NCBI GenBank assembly: GCA_963514095.1
Contig: OY741284.1
Location: 10,385,335 to 10,449,334 of the forward strand
From: Eutrigla gurnardus
Lineage: Eukaryota > Chordata > Actinopteri > Perciformes > Triglidae
Direction of reading: 5' to 3'
Length of the DNA stretch: 64,000 bases
The position numbers and the translations under genes were made by a program. This document shows, one piece after another, positions 11,354 through 28,300 of the stretch. Every line of letters begins with the position of its first letter. Position 1 is the first letter of the stretch. A model generated the notes under the pieces. It did no database searches. It saw only the letters and a list, made by a program, of their open reading frames with translations, and was not told the origin of the DNA.

Positions 11354-13290
11354 GTGAAATTCCCGCAAAAATCAGACACGTTTTTGTCATCGTGAATATG
11401 ATTTATCGTGTGAACAAAGGGACAGCACATTGCAACACCTCTGTCATTGACCAATGTAAATGTACCAGTTTCAGTGTTTTGCACAAAGACACATGGATGT
11501 CATGGGGCTTGAACTTCTGACATTAAGGTCACAAACATGATATCTAACCTCAAGACCCCTGCTCTTAATCAGTCCCAGTGATCCCCCTGGCTCCTTGCAG
11601 TTTTTTTTTTTTTAACAATTCAGATGGTGTGATGCAAATCTGCTGTGAAATGTGTAAGTCAATCAATAGTAGTCTGCCCACTTCTTTCACTCCTGCCTAT
11701 GTTCTCCCGCCCCCACGCCGATTTGAGTGTGTGCGCGTGCGATGGAGTGGATGCGCACATTATCCTCGAGTGTGATGCGTGGGCTGATGTTCTTAAGCTC
11801 CGCTGATGGACCTCATCCATAACTGTGACTAAAACCCACCGCGCCTTCATTGTATTTCATTAATGGGACACAAGCCCACTTTCTCTAGCGACATATCTTG
11901 CGATATTTGTCAGATTAGGTTACGAATGGATCTTTTGTTAAAGCATGAAATGAGCGTGTCTGTAGCTAATGGAAGAGGTGCAGATGCAGACAGTGGGCTA
12001 TAGACAATATTAATGAACAGCCCAAACTATAAGATATTTTTACATGATTTCCAGGTGGAAGGCAGTATGAAGTGTTGATACAAATGTTCTATGCTTTGGA
12101 AATTAAAAATGGCAGGGTTATGCCATTACACTATGAAAATACAATGCGGAAAAATCAATCCTGCTTTGAAAAATGTGTTAAAATGTCATTAATATTGTTG
12201 CATTAATTAACAAACAGTACTTTCATGTTGAAGCTGGTCGGAGTGGAGTTTATTTGAGCTAATATACTGATAGTCTAATCTGAAACATAAGTGAGTCATT
12301 TCAAGCTGAAAAGTACATTAGGAGAATAAAGTGGCCTAAAATGGATATATTCAAATTAAGTGGGTTACACCATAACACTGTTCCTGTATATGCAGTACTT
12401 GAATTCATGTACTTAGTAGTTATACTGGTTTGGATCTGTTTTTTCTAAACCATGTGATCTGCTTCTTTTTATGCATATTAAACTAAAAACATGCACTGCT
12501 GGAATTAATGGAACTAAGTACATTTACTCATGCACTTAACTGTAGTGTTAATGCAGTACTTGTACTTTACTTGTGTATCTCCATTGTATACTACTTTACA
12601 CTTTAATTAAGTATACTAAGGTATCTCAATCATGATATCTGAGTTAGTACTGATATCATGTCTTCTTTCGTGACATGTTTGTGGCGCTCCAAAAAATAGT
12701 GGCGACCTGGTCTGTCCTTAGCACTGATTATGATTAATGAAAGTGTGCTGACCTTTTGTTGCCTCGGAGTCGATCATCAAAAAGGAGTGTAACAATACTT
12801 ACATGTAAATGTAATAAGACCAAACAGGTTGAAGCCAGCTGAGAAAGGCTGGCTGACTGACCTGGTTTATAAGGTATAGTGTTGCAGTCAGACCAGGTGA
12901 GCTGAATCTCTCTGATTAACTCCTCCCACTTGGCTCCTGGACAGAGAGGCCTAACACTACAACAGAACACATGTGCATTATTGTGACTGGCCAGGTGTAT
13001 TTTTTTTTTTTTTTTGAAAGAAGACATAAACATTATTTATAATCATGATTGACATACCGTAGTTGTTGCACCAATATTGTTTAAGCAATAGCACATAAGG
13101 ATACCTTTAATTATCGCACAATCCTGATAATTCACGAAGAACTACATTAATTAAATGACTGTTTTCATTCATAAATCCTTTTTTAAATTATTAGTATTAA
13201 TTGTACTGGAATTAACTTATTGTCCCTAATGTCTCCTTCAAGTGATGAAGGGCAACAAGTAGCTTTCTTTAACATTGTTAGATTCCCTTC
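11354..13290. other. Intergenic stretch between the TRIM gene and prmt8
   Basis: AT-rich DNA with no supported gene. It contains short poly-T tracts at 11602-11613 and 13001-13014 and the dispersed repeat listed at 12390-12612. Open frames in it have no recognisable domain or splice context. Confidence 0.6.
12390..12612. repeat. Dispersed teleost repeat (AAGTACATTTACTCA family)
   Basis: GGAACTAAGTACATTTACTC is followed by GCAGTACTTGTACTTTACTT, then a GTATCTCCATTGTATACTAC segment. This order is a familiar interspersed element in fish genomes. A second partial block with the same TACTT motifs lies just upstream (12393-12425), so the copy is degraded or duplicated. Confidence 0.6.
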
Positions 13291-13299
13291 AGGTAACAA

Positions 13300-13390
13300 T
13301 GTGACGTCATGAGACGTCTCTTCTCATTGGTTCTCTACATGGTCCAGATAATTCTAGAACCGTGCTCCTCGGTTCTGATTGGCTGAGGTG
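13300..13390 (+). promoter_or_regulatory. Promoter-like cluster: CRE, two inverted CCAAT boxes, heat-shock-type palindrome
   Basis: Within 90 bp there is a full palindromic CRE (TGACGTCA, 13302-13309) and inverted CCAAT boxes at 13326-13330 and 13378-13382 (ATTGG), 52 bp apart. A TTCTAGAA palindrome lies at 13352-13359. The position is about 1 kb upstream of the prmt8 start codon, so it may be a distal promoter of prmt8 or of an unseen upstream exon. The motifs are seen directly. Function is inferred. Confidence 0.35.
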
Positions 13391-13749
13391 AATTTTAGGC
13401 CGCCAAATAACTCGCCAAGTAAAAACTAGTTTACAAACTACATTACATTTTAATATCAATGCATCACCGGAAGTAACTGGAACCTTGTAAATGTCATAAC
13501 CTCTACTTTATTGTACAGTGGTTCAAGTATGTATACAAAAACATGGACAACATTAATATCCATTCATTTTTCCAACACCCAAAACACTTATATAATAAGC
13601 GAGCGGTAGAGGCTCGTGGGGAAGTCTGGAGTGAGGAGGCATCTGTCCTCAGCAGATATTTATACGTGTTTTATATATTTTTGTCACGATTTATTCCATG
13701 GGCTTCGTGTGTCACGGCGGTACACACTCACACTTTGAACCGCCTCTTT

Positions 13750-14327
13750 ACCGGCACGAGAATCTCAGTCCTCCCAGTCCCGACGCTGGGAGGTCGTGAA
13801 GAGAGACCGAGAGAAGCAGAAGATTAGAAACGTTTAACTTCTGCGGACTTTTGTTTAGAGCCGGGCTTTTTTCTTTTTTTTTTTGCTCGTGGGCGACACT
13901 TCCTCGGATAGTCTCGCGCAGAGACTTCACAGCACCGTGCGCGAGGACACTGACTGAACGGTGGTGCTGATGATGATGGACACGGTGACTCCTGCCGGCA
14001 TCAAACCCGCAACCTTTTAGTCGCGGCGCAGACTCACCAGGAAACAGTCCCCCCCTCCCGAGTCCTCCCACTTAAAAAAAAACAACCTGTATATCGTTCA
14101 CAGCATGGACCTCCGCGCGCTCCACCTGGCGCGAATCCACTTCACAACTTTTCTCGGGGAACGGATTGCATTCGGAGGAAACTGATACTAAACCGGCTAA
14201 TTATGACTTTCACCCACGACTGCACTCCAGTCACATCTCCGGTGGCTTAGTGTTTCATTTCCGACACGTTTCTATTCGGATTTTCCACACTTAAAAAAGA
14301 GTTGTAGCCTAAATCTCGTCGGCTCTC
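13750..14327 (+). promoter_or_regulatory. prmt8: CpG-rich 5' region and leader of prmt8
   Basis: GC and CpG content rises sharply here compared with flanking AT-rich DNA and stays high through the first coding exon, as expected for a CpG-island promoter with a long 5' UTR. No TATA box at a convincing position was identified. The transcription start cannot be set from sequence alone. Confidence 0.5.
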
Positions 14328-22227
<7,900 letters not shown>

Positions 22228-22821
22228 GAGCGACAACCACCCGACCGACAACCCTCAGTTCCTCTCGACACACTCGGAGAGGGAGGCGGCGCAGCCTCTC
22301 CTACAGGCGTTCCAGTCGGCCAGCGAGGGAGCGACCACACGCATCTAATCCAGGTGCCATCATGCCAGCAACTAAGTGATGTCATCGGAACGGGGCAAGT
22401 ATCGATCAGCAATAGTGCCACTAACCTGTACCAACATCGATCGAGTCGGGCACGTCGTTGAATGTAACATCCTAAATGAACTTGATTTTATTTTATTTTT
22501 TCCCCCCTCTCACTAGTTCCTGGAGATTCTATTCATTTTGAGTGTAAAATTAAACAGATTTATGGGTCTTTCTATCGTTAGTGCAGCTAATTGAAAAGCA
22601 TTGATCTGCGTGATGTCCAGAGGGTCACAGGTCGTCATCTGTTTTTCCTTTAGTCATTCGTTAAGATTTGTAATTGTGTAGACGGTGAAGTAAACACCCT
22701 GTTTGCTATTTATTGTTAAGTGAACATTTTTATTTGCTTCCATGATTTCAGAAAATGTGAAATGCAATTATTGTATTTGTTTAATTGAGGATAAATCAGA
22801 AGAATTGTATGTTGGTGCCGG

Positions 22822-22831
22822 AATAAATAAA
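22822..22831 (+). terminator. prmt8: Poly(A) signals of prmt8
   Basis: Two overlapping AATAAA hexamers about 595 bp after the prmt8 stop codon. A further AATAAA occurs near 22961. The convergent cracr2a 3' end begins within about 200 bp, so the two transcripts may end close together or overlap. Confidence 0.6.
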
Positions 22832-22995
22832 ATGCCTCAGAACAGCAACAAACCCAGATGCAATACGTCATGTACCACTTTTGGATTTTGATTTATTTTT
22901 TTTGGTTTTGATCGGTAAAAACAAAGAATATGAGAAAAAAAAGAACTGAACATGATGATGAATAAAATGTCAAAAATAATCAAGATATTTGTCTC

Positions 22996-23001
22996 TTTAT
23001 T
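22996..23001 (-). terminator. cracr2a: Candidate poly(A) signal of cracr2a
   Basis: TTTATT on the plus strand is AATAAA on the minus strand, 414 bp beyond the cracr2a stop codon. Other weaker candidates exist, so the true 3' end is not certain. Confidence 0.5.
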
Positions 23002-23316
23002 TTTCATTCAAACAGCCAATTCATTCAGTTCTGTTCCAGCTTCAACATAAAACATGACTACATTAACACATAATACACCAGACAAATGCAGAGGAATTAA
23101 GACGTTAGCTAGCATTCAGTTATGAAAGAACTACAATATACTTATGATTTCTCTCTTGGTGAAAGTAATTATAATACAGAATATGTTTGAATTAAAAATG
23201 TATAGACAGCAACAGCATTATTTACAGGAAAGAGTGCATCATTTTTTTGTTTTGCTCTTCCTCTGAGCCTCATCATTCAAACTTGCCAGTAGTTTTCATG
23301 TTCATATGGGACACGC

Positions 23317-23365
23317 AGTCCACGTCTATGGACTTTATCATAGACACGTTCTATGATAAAGTCCA
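23317..23365 (-). other. cracr2a: Strong hairpin in the cracr2a 3' UTR
   Basis: A perfect 15-bp inverted repeat (arms 23329-23343 and 23351-23365) encloses a 7-nt loop (ACACGTT on plus). The hairpin starts 50 nt after the stop codon. A second AGTCCA copy at 23317-23322 can also pair with TGGACT at 23329-23334, giving a competing short hairpin. Confidence 0.8.
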
Positions 23366-23414
23366 AGAATGATTTTGTCGTCGTCTAATGCGGCAGACAA
23401 ATTGAGTTTCCACT

Positions 23415-25323
23415 TCACTTGCAGCAGACCTTCCTCCTAATGGGCTGAGCACTCAGAGTGACCGTGGTGTCTCTCACCCTGTCTTCCTGCTCCATTAGCA
23501 CTCTGAGTGAAGACAGACACACAGAGAGGACGCTGCATGAGCCAACGCTGCTACAACACACCGATCGATCCCCCGACGGAAAGGTTGCAAGTCATTCTGT
23601 CATGCATGATCTTACCTGGCCAGGTGTGTCAGGGACTCTGTCACATTCTTGGCGGTGTAGGCGCTGACCTCAGAGAACATCACGTTGTTCTCCTACATGC
23701 AGAGAGAAAGTCATGGTTGGAACCGTCAGCGATTACATCTTTGGGGTTGGGGTCAAAATTTTGAGTGAGCACGTAAGATAAAATATTCCTTTGCATAAAA
23801 CTCACATCAGCCAATTGCTCAGCTTCTTTGAACGACACCTCCCTGTCTTCATCCATGTCCATTTTGTTGCCCAAAAGGAGGATGGGGATCCCTTCTCCTG
23901 CTGCGTCCTGAAGAAGAGCAATCCAAGTTAATTTATATTTATATATTTTCATAGGAGAGACAAAATTAACAATAAAGATATTTGATTGATTAAATAAACA
24001 TGTCAACTAGTCCAAGTGGGAAAAAAAAGAAGAAAAAAAAATTCTACTTTTTGGGAAGACTCCTAAGATATAAACCTGCAAATACTGAAAAGCTAACTCT
24101 GAGCTGAAGGACATAACAGTTGTAGAGGACTCCCTTGGGTCAAAGGTCAGACCTGGACATTGGTGAGCCAGGGTTGCACGGCCTTGAAGCTCTCCTCCAC
24201 CGTGACGTCATACATCAACACCACACCGTCTGCTTTGCGAAAGAACTGCTTGGTTATGCTGCGGAACCTGTTTCGGCGAGAGAGTTTGACCGTTACCATG
24301 ACGACTATTTAAACACATAATGCTTGTAGTTTGCATATCATACATTCAAGGTTAGTATGCTAAAGTACTATGAGAGGAATAAAGTATAACAGTGAAACAA
24401 ACTAAACTTCTTATATATTTTTACATTTAGCACCAAAATATAATGATTTGCTTTAAATGTACTTATATTAAGTATATTAATTTTATGGGAATATAAAAAG
24501 ATTTACAGCAATAAAACGTCCCAAAAACATATTCTATTCAACTCAATTCAATTCAATTTTATTTATAGTGTCATATCACAACAGAAGTCATCTCAGAACA
24601 CTTAACACATTGAGCAGGACTAGAATACTCTTATGATTTTCAGAGTCAATACAATTTCAAATAACATAACTATATTATTCATACTCTATTAAAATAAAAT
24701 TCTATTAATCATGTGTGGATTTCAACGTTATTTTCTCAGCAAACACACAAATCCGAGTTCTGTTTTAAATTCACTTGTTTTGTCTCTAAAAGCTAAAGAG
24801 AAACTCACCTTTCTTGACCTGCTGTGTCCCAAAGCTGCATGGCTACCTGCGTGTTGTCCAGAGTTAGTGTCTTCACACTGTAGTCAATACCTGATCAAGA
24901 CAAGACAAAGATCAATACAATACAAATGGGGTTAAATTAATCATTTGTTGTAGAAGGTTTTTGTAACCTTTAACTTTTCATATCTAATTTAAAGTTAATC
25001 ATATCCACTGTTTTGCGACAGAGCAACAAAGACAAAAGTGGCCACTAGGGGGTCCAGCGAGGCGCGATACTGACTCAGGCTCATTCCACAGGAGAAGGGG
25101 CGGGTGGGGTGAGGTGGGGCAGGTGGGGTGAGGTGGGGTGGGGGGCAAAGTGGAGATAACAAGGCTGGAGTGAGGATTGGGAAAGATGAAAGCAAGTAAA
25201 AAAATTCATCAGAAGTGACATAATCTGCTGTACAATGTGTGCCAGGGCTCTGAGACGGCCAGTGTGACTTCACAAGCCCTTTCATGTGATGCTAAGTCAC
25301 CCTGCGATCTTCTGTGTTAGCAT

Positions 25324-25399
<76 letters not shown>

Positions 25400-28300
25400 A
25401 TCACTACGATGTTTCTCTTCTCACCCACAGTAGCGGTTGTGGAAGGGTGGAAACGGCCCTCACAGAAGGAGCGGAGCAGGGATGTCTTGCCCACGCTCGA
25501 GTTGCCAACCAGGACGACTTTAAACAGACGGTCGGGGGCAAACAGTGCGTCTTCTTTTGTCGTCTGAGGCAGAAAGACAGAACAATGTATTAATATCAAT
25601 CTGATTATTACCTCTTCAGGTAATAAGGTAATTTCTGTTCAGATGAAAACACATGTGGAGCTCCAGATCCGTGGACGTACTTGCTGCGTCTCCTTCCCGA
25701 CAGGCTGTCCTCTCGGAGACGCGGGCGTCTTCCTCGTGTGGGTGAAGCGGGATTTCCTTGCCGAAGGGGTTTCCGACGACACGGGGATGCGACTCGAGCG
25801 CGGGGCGACGGAGACCTCTGCTGCCATGACAACGCCGGTTTCAAGGTCACTCTGAGCATCGTCGTCCTCCTCGTTGCCCGCGTCGTCGTCCTCCTCGCTG
25901 AGCTGGTGCAGCAGAAGCTGAGGGCCTCCTAGGAGCAGGTGGGGCAGGTGGTCCTCCTCGATGGAGATGACGCGGCGGAGGGGCCACCCGTCCGGAGGGG
26001 CGTCCAACACCTCCTCTTCCGCCTTCTTCCTCATTTCCACTCTCTTCGCTCTCTCTCTGTCTTTCCCCGACACCTTCTTTGCGGCCGTCTTGCTAGGTGA
26101 TTTCTTGACCTTCGCTTTCACGTCGGTCACTTTGGGCGGAGCGGGGTCGCCGTAACCGTTGGCTAAGCCGGTGTTTCTCTTCGCTGCTTGTTGACATGTG
26201 GTGGCGTTGGTGGTGGAAGGGGGGGCGGTGGTGGCCGTGTCATCCTCACTACAGGAAGAGGGAGCAAGAAACACGATTTGAAGGTGCTCTATAGGCAAGG
26301 CCTCCAGAGACTGGTAGGACCCGTCCACCAACAGTGGGGCTCTGTTGGTAAACAGAGGAGAAACAGAGGATATACTGGGTCAATCCACTTGGACGGAGAT
26401 GGGAAAAATGGAGAGGCCAAAAGCACTCAAACGTTTCTGATTTTAGTCTCGTACAAACAGGAGGGTTAATTCAGTTGATCATAGAATCAGTTATCCTCTG
26501 TTTTTTCCTCCCCTGATGCATGATTTTCACATCGAACGGTGGCGGATAGAATCCGTCTTTGTCACACAGGAAACAGCTCTGACGGATGATTCGTGTTAAA
26601 GAGCATTTGGGAGATAAATGAATCACCTTTTCGCCGGCTGGCTGGTGTCATCGAATATATTGGCGAGGCCCGCTCTCTCCTTCTGCTTCTTTCGGAGTGA
26701 AGTCCGAGGCTTATTCAAACAAAAAGGGAGGGGGTGTGTGTTACAGAAGTATTTTCATGTGATGATAGCTGCTAGAAATAAGATACAAATGTATACTCAC
26801 TACGCCGAAGGATATGTCTCGCTCGTCTTTTAAATGTTTGTTCATCTCCCTGAGAAAAGAAGAAATAAGTGAGAAAGATGGAATCTGCTGAGGAAAATCG
26901 CAAATCCTTTTGCACCCAGATTTGCAAGGTATGCCAATAAGGACTACAACCAGAGGCCAACAAGATTAAACTATTACCCCGGTTTGATGTGTGTCATACC
27001 TGAGGAGGTCAAGCTGCTTCATGAGGCTTTGCTTCTCCCTCTGCAGCCCCTCGGTTACTCTGTACATTTCCCTGAAAGCAGACAGAAATGACAAAATCGC
27101 AGTGGAAGGAAACGGTCAAACAGTGTGTAATCGTTGTGCAGACCCACATCTCCTTCTCCTGCTGCAGCCGGGCCGCCTGCTCCTGCAGCATGGCCAGCTG
27201 TTCCTGGGCCAGCCCCAGGTCCTGGCTGGTGCTCTCCAGGGCTCGGGACAGCTCGTCGTTGGTCACCTTCAGCTTCACGTTCTCCACGTGGCTCTCCTGC
27301 TTCTCGCTGTTCAGCTCGCAGCACTGGACCTCTAACTGGAGGGAAGTGTTCGTAGGGATGGAAGGCATTAATGCTGGGTGAGTGTACTTCAAGTATGTCG
27401 AACCCCCACCCCCGCCTCTCTACAACGCATGGGAGCTGGAGAGGTTAATATAATCTGCACATTCCTTCATCAATGAATAATAATTTAAAAGCATGCACCT
27501 TTTTCTGCTTCTGGAAAAGATGCTCCAGCTCTTTCTCCTTGGACGACAGCTGGTGCTCCAGGTCCTGGCTGCGCAGCTGAATGCGCTCCGAGTCCTGCGC
27601 GGAGACGAAGAGGTTAAAGGTCGAATGGTGGAAGCAGAAAGGCACGTGATTTAAGATCGTTATGTAATTCTGTGAATACATGTGGTTCGGTTTGGCGTAT
27701 GAGCTCTTGCACCTTCAGCACGAGCCGGTCTTTTTCATTATTAATCTGCGCCTCCATCTCTTCGTATAAATAACGGATCTCGCTGTCGTGCGTCGCAGCC
27801 TTCCTGCACAGAGGAGCAGCAGAGACATCAGTCATTAAGGTTAATAGAATCGTTGACTTGCAGCAGGGTATAACATAATATCTAGGAACAGAACGGCATT
27901 GTTGTCTAGGCTGAGCTTAAAGCTGCATCTGTGATTGCATGTAAATACTTGAGCACACACACACACACACCTGCAGACTCACATTCTCAGTATTCTTTCA
28001 AAAGAATACTGAGTGGTATTTACATTCCCTCTGACAATAATTGTTAAGACCCAAGCAGCCAATTAGTAGAGTCTTGAGGAATAACTAGCTGCTGCACAGT
28101 ACCACGCCGTGCCGTGGGAGAACTACCTTTAGTTTACAAACGGATTAAATCACAGATATCTCTGGAACACAACTCTACAAAAACAGCAAATTAAACAATT
28201 TAATAAAAAGTACTAAAACCATAACAATTGAAAAAATACTGAAACTGATAAAATGATTAGAAGAAGCATAAAAGATTCATACAAATTCCCTTCTCCCGCA

